A stretch of DNA of 64,000 nt from Sthenelais limicola (GCA_942159475.1 OW804095.1:88177740-88241739), one strand, 5' to 3'; positions 1 to 11,660 are shown, numbered from the stretch's first letter. Notes: generated from the letters alone by a model not told the origin. Program-made: numbers and translations.

Positions 1-553
1 ATGGTTTAGAAGCTACCTCTCAAACAGACAAAGTGTTAGGGTCAATGGTTCTTTATCAACCCAAGGTAAGATCTCTTTAAATATGTTTAACATGTACCTA
101 TTCCTCTGTTAAATTCTACTTCACCTAAACTGTTAATGTAATGATTGCCAGGTAAATCTGTAATGTAAAAACACAGCACTTCAACTGACTGTACCATTCT
201 ATTGTAGTTCTTGAGAAACTGTATTTGTAACTTTACCACCTTGCACTTTACTGTAACAATATGTATTCTCTTATACTCATGTAATTAATAGTCAGCGAGA
301 AGAGATAAATTTAAATCTGCATACTATTGGCACATAACGCGGACTCAAAGACACTCAAAGGACAATGCCACTTCTCTTTCTCAAATTGATAGCTAGCCGT
401 AACCATATATTGTATATTTAACGATTGATGTGTAATCTTCATTATACTGTTATGTGATGTCCTTATAGTTATTATTTCATGGTGGGATTCCGGGAAGAAC
501 TCAGGGTCTCGGACACTATGTACATGTGAATTGAATAAAAGTTTTTATATATA
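1..553. other. Non-coding AT-rich flank
   Basis: I see no coding potential, RNA gene or clear repeat here. The segment ends in a short TA-rich run that abuts the terminal motif of the element beginning at 554. Confidence 0.6.
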
Positions 554-1950
554 TGGTCAGTTCTCATGAAATGTGCCCAATAGGTCTGTAAATGGGTTTT
601 GAATTATTTTTTTCGAATGGGCTTTATACTTTCGTGAGACAGGGTGGACATATTGGAGGTTGATAATCTCAGTTTGCTACGCAATTGGAAAATTGGTTTT
701 TGAGTTACAGACATTTAAGTCAAGGCTTCTTTTTAGGGGCGTGATTACGTCGCAGACACAATTTTTTGCAAGATATTGATATTTCACATGATAAATTGAT
801 AATTCAATCGTTTTTGGTTTTTGTCCTATACATTAAGACCTCAGTGAATAATATTATCCTTAGAATTAGTAGTTAGTTATTTTTTAATTAATTTTTACAG
901 GAACAACAAAAAAGGGCCTATACAGTTCTGAACAGGTTTTACATACATGCCCCTCTTAAATTCATCACCATCTGAACAATATTTTACCAATAACAATCAT
1001 TTTTCATAAACATGACCTGTGATATATCCTCCATGGGTGTCAAACCTATTTTTGTTCTCAAATTGTAGCATTTCCTGATTATAAGACCACAGAAATATGC
1101 GATGTAATCACGCAGATTTCCAAAAATGCGTGATTACGTCGCAACAAGATGTCCCAAATAAATTAATGTTTTCAGTATTTTGTGAAGATCTTATTAGTTT
1201 CTTTTTTATGAATTAGACATAATTCCGTCTCTTTCCTTGTACACATCTGTATACATATATACACGTATACATGCATGTATACATACATATCTATAGATAT
1301 AAATGTATGTATCTATACACACATATGGGTCAGAATTCCAAAAAATGTACAATTGCTAGCTGTACACATTTAGAAAATGCTGAAAAATTAGGCCAAAAAG
1401 TGATGAATACTAGGTACATCTGAATATATTCGGTATCGCATTGATTTAAAAGTATCAATTCTGTTATGTTAAACTGCATTTGAAGCTCATTTCTGTCTTA
1501 AATGTGTGTTATTTGAAAGGATTGAGGAAGATGAATTGTACATTTTCTGAAAATCTGACCCATATATGTATGTACATGTACATACAAATGTACAGTGGTA
1601 CAGTTGTATGCATATACATAATGTATACCTATATATACATGTATTTATACATATGTGGAAGTGTTTGATGCAGGAAAAGGAATGATTTAGTAGCACCAAA
1701 TTAATAGAGAAATGTTCTTGATTGTCGTGTTAGACCAAAACATTATATGAGCATATTGGACTCCTACTGCACAAAACAATGCTCAACTGCAAGCAGATTG
1801 TGCAATATATTTATACTTCCATAGAATTCTAATTCTCTGCATGATTGTATTACTCTTCCCATATTCTCCCAGTACCTCCTCCTGTACTGCCTCCAATTCC
1901 TCCTCCAGTACCTACTCCTGTACCTCCTCCATGCATCTCATCCCATACAT
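554..1950 (+). repeat. Left arm of a long inverted repeat (partner 11550-14662)
   Basis: Read on the plus strand this arm matches the reverse complement of 11550-14662 in blocks. 554-1143 pairs with 14662-14060; 1147-1300 pairs with about 13420-13265; 1680-1820 pairs with about 13143-13005; and the GGAGGAGGTACTGG-type patch at 1862-1950 pairs with 11550-11660. The right arm has extra material, including a solo LTR and a minisatellite. Agreement in aligned blocks looks well above 85 percent by eye. Confidence 0.8.
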
Positions 1951-2234
1951 GTGAGCAATTCTCACTATGCTGAACATGACACATAATGTTACGGACCAAA
2001 CCTATCTTATAGCTCTTCAAAGATTATATTGTTTAGTTAAAAGGGGGGGGGGAATGTGCGATGTAGTTGTGTTATTTAAAGTTGCATTACCAGCTCATTT
2101 CAAAATCCCTCTATTGTCAATATGAGGCTCTCTTAACATGTCACACTAAGGGAATCCATTAAGTGATGGAAAAAAGGAGAATGTATTAGCTTTTCTGCAT
2201 GAACAGAATTAAAATCTTCATTCGATACTAGTAT

Positions 2235-3223
2235 CAATGTAGGTGGGTGTGAGGGAGAAGGGTGTGGGGGAGGAGGGTATAGGGGAGGAGGGAAGAGGGT
2301 GTGAGGGATTAGGGTATAAGGACGGAGGGTATGAGGGAGGAGGGTGTGAGGAATGAAGTTATAAGGGCGGAGGGTATAAGGGAGAAGGAGGTGAGGGAGA
2401 ATGGTGTGAGGAATGAAGGTATAAGGACGGAGGGTATGAGGGAGAAAGGTGTGAGGGATGAGGGTATAAGGGCAGAGGGTATAAGGGAGAAGGGTGTGAG
2501 GGCAGAGGGTATAAGGGCGGAGGGTGTGAGGGCAGAGGGTATAAGGGCGGAGGGTATAAGGGAGAAGGGTGTGAGGGAGAAGGGTGTGAGGGATGAGGGT
2601 ATAAGGGCGGAGGGTATGAGGGTATGAGGGAGAATGGTGTGAGGAATGAAGGTATAAGGACGGAGGGTATGAGGGAGAAAGGTGTGAGGGATGAGGGTAT
2701 AAGGGCGGAGGGTATAAGGGAGAAGGGTGTGAGGGATGAGGGTATAAGGGCGGAGGGTATAAGGGAGAAGGATGTGATGGATGAGGGTATAAGGGCGGAG
2801 GGTATGAGGGAGAATGGTGTGAGGAATGAAGGTATAAGGACGGAGGGTGTGAGGGATGAGGGTATAAGGGAGGGTATAAGGGAGAAGGGTGTGAGGGATG
2901 AGGGTATAAGGGAGAAGGGTGTGAGGGAGAAGGGTGTGAGGAATGAAGGTATAAGGACGGAGGGTATGAGGGAGAAGGGTGTGAGGGATGAGGGTATAAG
3001 GGCGGAGGGTATAAGGGAGAAGAATGTGAGGGATGAGGGTATAAGGGCGGAGGGTATGAGGGAGAAGGGTGTGAGGGATGAGGGTATAAGGGCGGAGGGT
3101 ATAAGGGAGAAGGATGTGAGGGATGAGGGTATAAGGGCGGATGGTATGAGGGATCGAGAAGGGTGTGAAGAATGAGGGTATAAGGGCGGAGGGTATAAGG
3201 GAGAAGGGTGTGAGGAATGAAGG
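2235..3223 (+). repeat. 15-bp minisatellite (GGGTATAAGGGCGGA type), about 65 units
   Basis: Successive 15-bp units such as AGGGTATAAGGGCGG, AGGGTGTGAGGGATG and AGGGTATGAGGGAGA run without a break. The array resumes at 8623-8755 after the inserted transposon, so the two blocks were once continuous. Because 15 is a multiple of 3, long reading frames exist on both strands (a five-residue Gly-Val/Ile/Met-Arg pattern on plus, a Pro/Ser/Leu-rich one on minus). I regard these as repeat artefacts, not genes. Confidence 0.9.
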
Positions 3224-3225
3224 TA

Positions 3226-3257
3226 CACTCTCCCGCGCAACGTATCCGCGCGATACG
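3226..3257 (+). repeat. Left terminal inverted repeat of the CACTA-like element
   Basis: A 32-bp GC-rich end beginning CACTCTCCCGCGC and ending GCGCGATACG. It differs from the reverse complement of 8591-8622 at three positions. Confidence 0.85.
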
Positions 3258-3405
3258 AAATTGGATACGAAATTCTTGTACCCACTTTTGATACGAAATT
3301 TTTCGTCTCAGCGTATTCGCGCAGCGTTTTTCGTATCGGTGATTCGCGCAGCGTTTTTCGTATCAGCGATTCGTGCACTCAGAAATCTATTTTTAGCGCA
3401 GAGGT
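3240..3405. repeat. Subterminal repeats of the CACTA-like element
   Basis: GATACGAAA and its complement TTTCGTATC recur at least six times, in both orientations. A longer unit, CGCGCAGCGTTTTTCGTATC, appears twice (about 3328-3365). Similar TTTTTCGTATC motifs lie near the right end (8430-8500). Such arrays are typical transposase-binding regions in CACTA elements; that role is inferred here. Confidence 0.65.
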
Positions 3406-4644
3406 AGCGTGGTGGGCCAGGATTCAGGGGGGGACGGGGACGGTGAATTTCGCATGGGGGGCGGCAGGGTGAAAACGGAAAATATTCGCTTTAATTAATG
3501 GTTTGTTTATATCCGGTATTATATTGCAATTAATGTACTGTACTGTACCATGCTGTATGAAAAAAAAGATGCTTTATTATCAGCGAAATTGAAGCAAGAG
3601 AAAACAAAACAATGGTTACATTATATATACAGTTTACCTATTTATTATTCATTTCAAAGTCCAGTAATATATACGATATAACACTTAGCACAATAAAAAC
3701 CAGAATTGACAATTTCCGTCATAGAAATCATTTAAATTATACATTATAAAATACATAATATCATAAGTAATATTGCTTTGGATGATGCACATTTATCAAG
3801 AATTATGAACAATAATCGCAACAAATTAGAGATCTTGGGTAACAGATATAATACTATATCGGCGATTATATGCTATATCGCCTCTATAGTTTGGTTAGAA
3901 CTGAAATATAATACTGGACGAAATAAAAAAATATTTCACTAAAAAAGAATCTTTTATTCTGCTAATTACGCATTACGCTTATAAATGTACAACATAACAC
4001 ATATTTCATTAACAATTCCTACATTTTATTAATGTGTAATATATGAATACATATCTTTATTTTTTATTTACACAACATTTATTCAAACAGGCACCCAATA
4101 TTATGAAAGTCACAGGCATCTATATGTATACCCAACCGTCCTCACACCACTTATGGGAATAACACTATAGCATCCCCTGGATGTCAACGCTATAGAAGTG
4201 CTCAGGAAACGATGCAACACTCATGCAACAATTACCTAAACACACAATCTTTGATCATAAATATCAGAAAATATTGTTTCAACAAAGTAGATTATTGATA
4301 TAAAATTTCGAAATGACATTGTCCATGACTGAAACAAGTTAGATCTACGTTTTTAATGTACCATTAAATATTATTATGTTCTGACACCTTATAGGGTGTC
4401 AGCACATAATAAAACTAAATGTTTAGACTTATATCTGTAAATCAAACCCATACACATATATAATTATAAATGTATATCTGTACTTCATTATTACGTACAA
4501 ATCTAATTACCAAAGATCCAATACTAGTTAGTTCTTGACAGATCTAATACCCTTCATATCATATATCATATCACGACCAGCTAAATAGACCTATATTTAA
4601 TAATATCTAACCATTTTGAAATGTGAAGGAAACATATCCTCATC

Positions 4645-5207
4645 ATAGAGGGTGGATAGAGGGGAAGGGTGGACGAGGGGAAGGGTAATGGGGAGGGGTA
4701 ATGGGAAGGGTAATGGAGGGGAATGGTAATGGAGGGGAAGGGTGGATAGAGGGGAAGGGTGGATAGAGGGGAAGGGTGGATAGAGGGGAAGGGTGGATAG
4801 AGGGGAAGGGTGGATAGAGGGGAAGGGTGGACGGGGAGGGGAAGGGTGGACGGGGAGGGGAAGGGGGGACGGGGAGGGGAAGGCTGGATGGGGAGGGGAA
4901 GGCTGGACGGGGAGGGGAAGGGTGGACGGGGAGGGGAAGGGTGGACGGGGAGGGGACAGGTGGATAGAGGGGATGGGGAGGGGAAGGGTGGTTGGGGAGG
5001 GGAAGGATGGATGGGGAGGGGAAGGGTGGATGGGAAGGGGAAGGGTGGATGGGAAGGATGGATGGGGAGGGGAAGGATGGATAGAGGGGATGGGGAGGGG
5101 AAGGATGGATAGAGGGGATGGGGAGGGGAAGGATGGATAGAGGGGATGGGGAGGGGAAGGATAGATAGAGGGGATGGGGAGGGGAAGGGTGGATGGGGAG
5201 GGGAAGG
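4645..5207. repeat. Purine-rich minisatellite inside the CACTA-like element
   Basis: Tandem 17-19-bp units of the GGGTGGATAGAGGGGAA and GGGTGGACGGGGAGGGGAA type. Overlapping Pro/Ser/Leu-rich (minus) and Gly/Arg/Glu-rich (plus) open frames arise from the repeat and are not believed to be genes. The strong purine/pyrimidine strand asymmetry could favour non-B DNA. Confidence 0.85.
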
Positions 5208-5339
5208 GCACCATATACAAATAAACACATAAACCTGAGTATGGACAGTCTGACATAATCATAATACATATACTATATAATATACCCTGCATATATAATA
5301 TATGCAGAGTATCAGAATTGTGGCTTCATACTTAGTTAT

Positions 5340-5621
5340 CTACCCATAAATTGTTTCCTCAAACTTCATAAACGCCGCTGACTTGTGAAAGGGGGACTGC
5401 TCTTTAAGGGAATACTTCTGCAGCCACCCCAGAAGTTGGTATTGCTTGGGGTAGGCCAGGTCCCAGGCATAGTATGCCTGTGGCAGGTCGATGAGCCATT
5501 CAGCAACTCCTGAGCACTTGAATGTGCGCCTGTTGGCAGTCACAAAGCCGGTGTTGTTGGCGACCACCAACCTTGGAGGTGTCTTTCTCCCAGAGAGTGA
5601 TTCAGGCTCGAAGTTGGTTCC
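5340..5621 (-). CDS. Terminal exon of an unrecognised protein (93 codons plus stop)
   Basis: An open frame ending in TAG is preceded by a good acceptor (TTCCTATTTCAG then GGAACC). The translation is complex and globular-looking, with two tryptophans and the stretch YAWDLAYPKQYQLLG, unlike the low-complexity frames nearby. A second exon-like piece lies upstream at 5856-5957. The phrase 'YPKQYQLLGWLQ' recalls the C-terminal ends of uncharacterised, lineage-expanded invertebrate proteins, but I cannot name a family. Its place inside the CACTA-like element suggests either the element's own protein or captured host sequence. The frame is intact, so decay is not extensive here. Confidence 0.5.
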   Translation of the reverse strand, partial: GTNFEPESLSGRKTPPRLVVANNTGFVTANRRTFKCSGVAEWLIDLPQAYYAWDLAYPKQYQLLGWLQKYSLKEQSPFHKSAAFMKFEETIYG

Positions 5622-5855
5622 CTGAAATAGGAAGATATGCATATTAATCTATGGAAACTATCATATCATAATGCGTTACTTAGAAATTAAAAAATTCACA
5701 TGGACAATGTTTGCAAACTTTATTTCAAATTATTGAAAATATCATCTTAGCTAATACTCACATACATAAACATATTGATATATCAAACTATAATGTTAAT
5801 ATTGATATATTAACCAACTAATACAGGTTTTCATTACTCTTTAATATGTACACAC

Positions 5856-5957
5856 CTCAATCCTTGTCATGGCTGCCTGGTGGGCTCGGCTAGCCTTCCC
5901 CCTCATCGTTAGCTGATTGTCCAGCGCTGTCAGGATGTCCCATACATCCTCTTGGGA
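5856..5957 (-). CDS. Internal exon (34 codons) of the same unrecognised gene
   Basis: The 102-bp segment is bounded by an acceptor (CATTTTATTTCAG) and a donor (GAG then GTGTGTAC), and one frame is open throughout, with Trp, Met and charged residues (contains DVWDILTALDNQL). Joined to the 5340-5621 exon it stays in frame, because both are phase 0. The protein is not recognised. Confidence 0.5.
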
Positions 5958-7196
5958 CTGAAATAAAATGTATTGGTATTAATCCATACTGAAATAGAAT
6001 ATACATCTATTTTAATCTCAGATGAATAAATAAACAATCATAGGGAGAGTTGGATGAGGAGATGGAAAGAATAGGGTATGGCAGGGCAGAAGGTGGTGGG
6101 AGAATGTCTGGGATGAGAGAGTGAGATATAAAATAGAGAGGGAGGGAAGGAGAGGGGGAGGAATGATCATGATACATACTGAATACTACCTGGATGAAGG
6201 GGTTGCCTCACTTTACTGAAGTCATAGCGTAGCCTATTTTAGTAGGAAGGGGAAGATATGAAGGAGGGGGCGAGTGGACAACAGGAGAGAGAGGAAGAGT
6301 GAGAGAGACAGAGACAGGGAGGGAAGGGGGCTGCAAGGCAGGGGAGGAGGTGGTGAGGAAGGAGAAATGAGGCAGGTCTAGTGGGGGCACACTTGAGGTC
6401 AAAATCTTCTGAATGTGCCTGTTTGGAATATCATTGTAATGCATAGCATTAATTTACGTGTGAGTCTTTTCGGACCATCGCTGACACCTCTCTCGCGCTG
6501 ACACCTCCTTGCCGCTCACACTGCAGCAAGCTCGGTCACCTAACAAGCTTGTCAAAGCGCTAACACCTGTGCCGACACAGGGAATGACAGCAGTTGTGTC
6601 CGCCAAACATTGCTTGGGACCCACGGTGTCAGTAATTTGTATGGGAATGGGAAAGGGTGGTATTAATAGTAATTTACTTAAACGATGTTTAAAACGGGAA
6701 TAACTTTATTAAAATCGATCAGGAGCATATGGGAAAGGGTTGTATTACTAGTAATCTAGTCTAATCTATTAAAATCGATCAAGAGCATATAGGTATGAAA
6801 TGAAACAAAACGTCAATATAACCTTTGTGCATTTCTGCATGGAAAGATACCATGTCTCTTTATTACCAGTATATAATACAGATACCTGTAAAAAAAGACC
6901 TGTATTCGGTGTGTGTGTCTGTTGGGACAAGTATGTGTGCGGGTGTGGGCGTAGTTTTGCCTAGATAATGACAGCCTATATATACATAAATATATGATAC
7001 CATATACATCATGTATAAGTAAAACTTGTTTTTGTTTGGTCATTTTTCAATGGGGTTGGTCACTTTTCGGCAATCGAAAAGTGACTCATGGGTCGATTTT
7101 CGATATCACACCTGTCCTGAAAAACTATTTGAAATCTAATGTTCAATGGTGAGTAAAAACTGTGTATAATAATGTTATGCAATAGATATTACTCAC

Positions 7197-7277
7197 CTGT
7201 GTTTTTCATTCAGTTGTCCAGCATAGTCGGCCAGGTCCAGGGTATGGTCCAAGAACGGCCATGATAGCATGGATGGT
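7197..7277 (-). CDS. Possible upstream exon of the unrecognised gene
   Basis: An 81-bp segment lies between an acceptor-like CTATATGTGGCAG and a consensus donor CAG/GTGAGT. Its only open frame contains LDLADYAGQLNEKH. Splicing it directly to the 5856-5957 exon would create a stop, so an unseen exon between them, or another arrangement, is required. It faintly recalls the region before the catalytic core of Harbinger-type nucleases, which I do not consider established. Confidence 0.25.
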
Positions 7278-7496
7278 CTGCCACATATAGCAGGCATATT
7301 AGTTATTACTAGGTCACGTGAAACAAGGTAAACACAAGCCACAAGTTGACCTATAAACTAAAACAATGCCTTACTAGCACTAACTATGTGCATTGTTAGC
7401 TCTGCCTATCCATGCGAAGGTGCTAAAAATATACCATATGCATGGGTATATATATACATAGCTACCCCTCGCTATAGCGCTCATTGTATACACTCA

Positions 7497-7695
7497 TTTT
7501 AAAGATACATTATCAGCTGTGGAAGATCCTGAATTGAAATGACTATCCTTGAGATAAAGACTCTAAAGCTATCATATGTCATGGAGAAAGAATTTAAATG
7601 AAGAAAAACTGATTAAAAGTAAAAAAAAATCGCTATCGGTTTTTGCTCTGCATACCACTGCATGAGTGGCCTGTAAGTGCCCATTCAAGACTGGA
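7497..7695 (+). repeat. Inverted repeat partner of 9652-9838
   Basis: About 190 bp pairs with the reverse complement of 9652-9838, for example TTATCAGCTGTGGAAGATCC and the segment around GCATACCACTGCATG. One copy lies inside the CACTA-like element, the other outside it in the host element. The repeat family therefore occurs in both, or was copied between them. Confidence 0.7.
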
Positions 7696-8590
7696 ATCGA
7701 TCAGCTGCTATATAGAAGTAAAATGAATAGACGAATTGTATTGTATTGTTTAATAATATGTAAAGATATGGAGCATGATGCTCGTGATTTCAAATGAATT
7801 TGTTGGGTTGTAGATGAATCGGCAGAATACTAGTTAAATTGTATATGCTTTATAAATGTGTAATATGAATTTAAAATAAAGTAGAATCTGGAAGGCAACG
7901 CAACAAAACATCGACAGAGTCGACATGCGTAATTGTTATGATTGTATTAAATGTAAATGGCCTTATTTTTTAAATAAAAAAAAAATCTGCGATGTAGTCA
8001 TGCATTTAATTTTACCAGTGATTTCACAACTTGTGGAAAGTTTATTTCGGGTCATAGAATACCACCAACCATGAATATATAATGTTTGATATATACTTTA
8101 ATAATATTTGATAAAGGAATAGACCTAGTCTACCTAAATTTGTTTGATCAAATTATGAATTGAAAGTGGCATTTGGCCCAAAATACCACTGTTTTGAGGA
8201 TCTAATTAGTTTGATATGCCTAGGGCGCAGTGGTGGGTGTTGCCAGTTGTGTGGTGTTTAGACGATTGAGTGGACAACAAGTCATTGCTGCTATTTATAT
8301 CAGAATAGGGTGGGCGGTTAAAAAAATTGGACAAGTGCTGGGACCAACACTGTGTTAGCATATATAAGGCCAAGCTGCTGCGTGAAAGCCATGCTCACCT
8401 CCCTCAAGCTATTACGCAATATGAAAAACGCAGCGCGAATACAGAGCATATCATATTTCGTCTCCGTGATTCAAGTGACCGTTTTTCGTATCAGAAGTTC
8501 AGGCAATTTCGTCACCACAGTTCACCAGTAGCGTTCGCGTTGCTGTGTAGACAAAAATCGTCTCACTGAAGACGAAAAAACTGGCCGCTG

Positions 8591-8622
8591 CGTATCGCGC
8601 GGGTACGGAGCGCGGGAGAGTG
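8591..8622 (-). repeat. Right terminal inverted repeat of the CACTA-like element
   Basis: Reverse complement of the left end with three mismatches. It finishes GGGAGAGTG, followed by the TA duplication and the resumed 15-bp minisatellite. Confidence 0.85.
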
Positions 8623-8755
8623 TATAAGGGCGGAGGGTGTGAGGGAGAAGTGTGTGAGGGATGGGGTATGAAGGAGGAGGGGAGGAGGGTGTGAGTGATG
8701 AGGGTATAGATGAGGAGGGTATGAGGGAGGAGGTGTGAGCGATTAGGGTATAAGG
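8623..8755 (+). repeat. Continuation of the 15-bp minisatellite
   Basis: The same TATAAGGGCGGAGGGTGTGAG units as 2235-3223, interrupted by the transposon insertion. Units become irregular toward 8755. Confidence 0.85.
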
Positions 8756-9651
8756 ATAAATGGATGTTTATGGAATTCCGTTGTTCCTATGAACAGTTTG
8801 GCTATATTTGGTACTCCTCCCGGCCACCCCACTCAGTATATGAGACAAATACCTAGGCTCATTCCCTAATTTCACACACCCCATTATATCCGGAAATTTT
8901 AGACCCCCTTTTCAAAGACCCCCTTTTCAAAGACCCCCTTTTCAAGAGAGTAGACATATCTGAACTCTTCCACCCCCCCCCCCTTTATCTCTGGATATAT
9001 TAGAATGGCATTATTTACAGTAGCTCTTTAGAGTATAACTTTAGTAATTGTGAATGTGAAACTATTTCTAGGTTATTACATGCATTTCAATTAACACAGA
9101 ATAACTGAATTATATCCTCTCAATGTAGGCCTATAATACCATTTTTAGCTTCCTGTTCTATACATAATCTCTAAGCCTATAAGTGGTATCATTTAGGAAA
9201 GATTGCGTTTATATTTCAAGGTTAAATATAAGGGAAACTATTTAGGTATCGTTTTTCTTAATAAACAGCAGAAACTGTAGATCACTGGCAACAACCCCAA
9301 CAACTAACTTTTGAAAGGGGGTTTATGACCCATCTGGACCCGCTCCATGTTAGACCTAAGTTTGAGATAATTCAGGGCCTAAATAGTGATATGTGTAACA
9401 TTGAAATCAATGCTGTTTAGACATAATTAAAATTAAACCACTGTAAGAACTTAGCCTCAGTGAAGTCCATACAGAATTCCGAATACAACCAATTATAGCC
9501 TGAACAACCAATTGTACTGAAAACCTAGCATATAACCTCAGTGGTGCAGAAGTCTTTAGTTTGAGGTGCAGTCATCGAAAGCTATTATGAAAATAGACCC
9601 TGCGCACACGCATGTAGGTGACTAGGGGTTCCCCACTACCCCTCCTGTCTT
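8756..9651. other. Non-coding interior of element copy 1
   Basis: No supported gene. There is a short triplicated pattern, AGACCCCCTTTTCAA, near 8910-8945. Otherwise I see nothing. Confidence 0.5.
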
Positions 9652-9838
9652 GAATGGGCATTTACAGGCCACCCATGCAGTGGTATACAGAGCAAAAACC
9701 GATACCGATTTTTTTTCTTTTAATCAGCTTTTCTTCATTTAAATCGTTTCTCCAGAAGATATGATATCTTTAAGGTGTTTATCTCAAGGATAGTCATTTC
9801 ATTTCAGGATCTTCCACAGCTGATAATGCATCTTTAAG
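9652..9838 (-). repeat. Inverted repeat partner of 7497-7695
   Basis: See the partner. It ends immediately before one copy of the 17-bp motif TGCGACGTAATCACGCA (about 9842). Confidence 0.7.
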
Positions 9839-10380
9839 TCTTGCGACGTAATCACGCATTACCTTTCCCATGCATAAGGTCTCAGCTATTCATAGGATAA
9901 CGGGAGAAGAATAAGGAAACTGCTACGAATCAAAACCTTTACTCAATGGATAATTTTGGTCACATATTGGATTGATTTTGTTGCTTTATGCAAAAAAGCA
10001 CAAGGAATTACTACTGCGACATAATCACTCCACACATTAGCCACTTTCCATTGAATTTCTATGAATGGCTGTGGTTTGTCTTTAAAATAACGCACAACAT
10101 TCTCCAATGCCTTATTGAAAAGAGTGTTGCGCCCTCTTTGTTATGTGATATCAAAAAGGTTGTTTGTGTATTTTTTCCTAATGTGAGAGTGTCCTAAACA
10201 CCTGCGACGTAATCACGGAAATATTTGAAAAGCACAGTTTTTTGGGTTTAAATGCTAAAAATATTGATCCCACATATACAAATGTATATATGATAGGAAT
10301 CCTCAACTCAACACCAATGCAGCGAAATGATTTACTTTCTTATAAGTGTTAAAGCCACTTACTTACTGGGCAAATAATGT

Positions 10381-10470
10381 TAAAAATAGGCTGTGGGCAT
10401 ATTTTGTGAGAATTGACCATATATATATATATGATCAATTCTCACGAAATGTGCCCACAGCCTATTTTTA
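10381..10470. repeat. Near-perfect 90-bp palindrome at the junction of the two elements
   Basis: Two 40-bp arms (10381-10420 and 10431-10470) match at 37 positions around a 10-bp TA centre. Each arm contains the 25-bp terminal motif, so the palindrome is the abutment of the ends of the two inverted element copies. Confidence 0.85.
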
Positions 10471-11660
10471 CTGGAGGAGGTTAATGGAGTAATATATATA
10501 GGTTACTGGAGGAGGTTACTGGTGGAGTTTACTGGAGTAGGTTACTGGAGGAGGTTACTTGAGGAGTTTACTGGATGAGGTTACTGGAGGAGTTTACTGG
10601 CATAGGTTATTGGAGGAGGTTACTGGAGGAGGCACTGGAGGAGTTTACTGGCGTAGATTATTGGAGGAGGTTCCCAGAGGAGGTACTGGAGGTTACTGGA
10701 GGTTACTGGAGGAGGTACTGAAGGAGGTTAATTGAGTAGGTTACAGGAGGAGGTTACTGGAGGAGGTCCAAGAGGAGGTTACTGAAGGTTACTGGAGGAG
10801 GTTACTGGACAACTTACTTGACAAGGTTACTGAAGGAGGTTGCTGGAAGAGGTTACTGGGATAGGCTGCTGGAACAGGCTACTGGAGGATGTTACAGGTT
10901 ACTGTAAGTTAATGGAAGAGGTATGTGGAGGAGGTTATTGGAGAAGGCCAGTGGAGGAGATTACTGGAGGAGGTTACTGTAAGTTAATGGAGGAGGTAAG
11001 TGGAAGTACTCAAGGAGGTTACTGAAGGTGGTTACTGGATGAGGTTTCTGGAGGGGGTTACTGGAGGATGTAACTGAAGGTTACTGGAGGAGCTACCTGG
11101 AGTAGGTACTGGAGTAGGCTACAAGAGGAGGTACTGGAGGAGGTTATCAGAGGAGATACTGGAGGAGGTACTGAAGGAGGTTAATTGAGTAGGTTACAGG
11201 AGGAGGTTACTGGAGGAGGTCCAAGAGGTTACTGAAGGAGGTCACTGGAGGGGGTTCTGGAGTAGGTTACAAGAGGAGATACTGGAGGAGGTTACCAGAG
11301 GAGTTTATTGGAGGAGGTTACTGGAGGAGGTTACTGGAGGAGGTTACTGAAGGAGAATACTGGAGGAGTTTACTGGACTAGTTTACTGTAGGAGGTTACT
11401 GGAAGAGGATACTGAAGGAGATACTAGAGTGGGTACAGGAGCAGGTTACCAGAGGAAATATTGGAGGAGTCTTGGACGAGACACAGGAGGATCATTTTCA
11501 AATGGATACTAGAGGAGTAACAGCTAGGAGGCAGTACAGGAGGTGAAAGTATATATAATGGGATGAGATGCATGATCACTTACAGGAGGAGGTACTGGAG
11601 GAGGTACAGGTGTAGGTACTGGAGGAGGAATTGGAGGCAGTACAAGAGGAGGTACTGGGA
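10465..11660 (+). repeat. 13-bp minisatellite (GGTTACTGGAGGA)
   Basis: Tandem, diverged units of GGTTACTGGAGGA, with many single-base and length variants, run for about 1.2 kb. A short related patch on the opposite strand lies in copy 1 at 1862-1935. Small open frames across it are artefacts. Confidence 0.9.

Larger units (their letters stand above)
3226..8622. mobile_element. CACTA-like DNA transposon, 5.4 kb, TA target duplication
   Basis: Both ends begin CACTCTCCCGCGC reading inward and form 32-bp inverted repeats with about 29 matches. The element sits in the 15-bp minisatellite. TA precedes the left end (3224-3225) and TA follows the right end (8623-8624). Removing the element plus one TA regenerates an intact unit junction (AAGGTATAAGG), which confirms boundaries and duplication length. 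CAC-starting termini, a 2-bp duplication and repeated subterminal motifs are features of CACTA/EnSpm elements. The superfamily is inferred, because no transposase catalytic motif was recognised. The interior holds exon-like segments on the minus strand and a second minisatellite. Confidence 0.8.
554..10419. mobile_element. TIR-bounded non-autonomous DNA element, copy 1 (interrupted)
   Basis: The left end carries a 25-bp motif (554-578, core TTCTCATGAAATGTGCCC). It recurs inverted at the right end (10395-10419) and again at both ends of the neighbouring copy. The first 1.4 kb closely matches, in inverse orientation, the right part of the copy at 10432-14662. The interior is minisatellite, and a second transposon (3226-8622) has inserted; without it the element is about 4.5 kb. 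No transposase is visible, so I infer a non-autonomous element. Both ends lie in TA runs, compatible with a TA duplication but unable to prove it. The family assignment is open. Confidence 0.6.

Noticed and set aside
2331..3378. Long open frames on both strands (K/E/R-rich plus, P/S/L-rich minus)
   Set aside because: They are translations of a 15-bp tandem repeat; no domain, start context or splice structure.
4581..5292. Proline-rich frames resembling an extracellular or cuticle protein
   Set aside because: Three overlapping frames all arise from a 17-19-bp purine-rich minisatellite.
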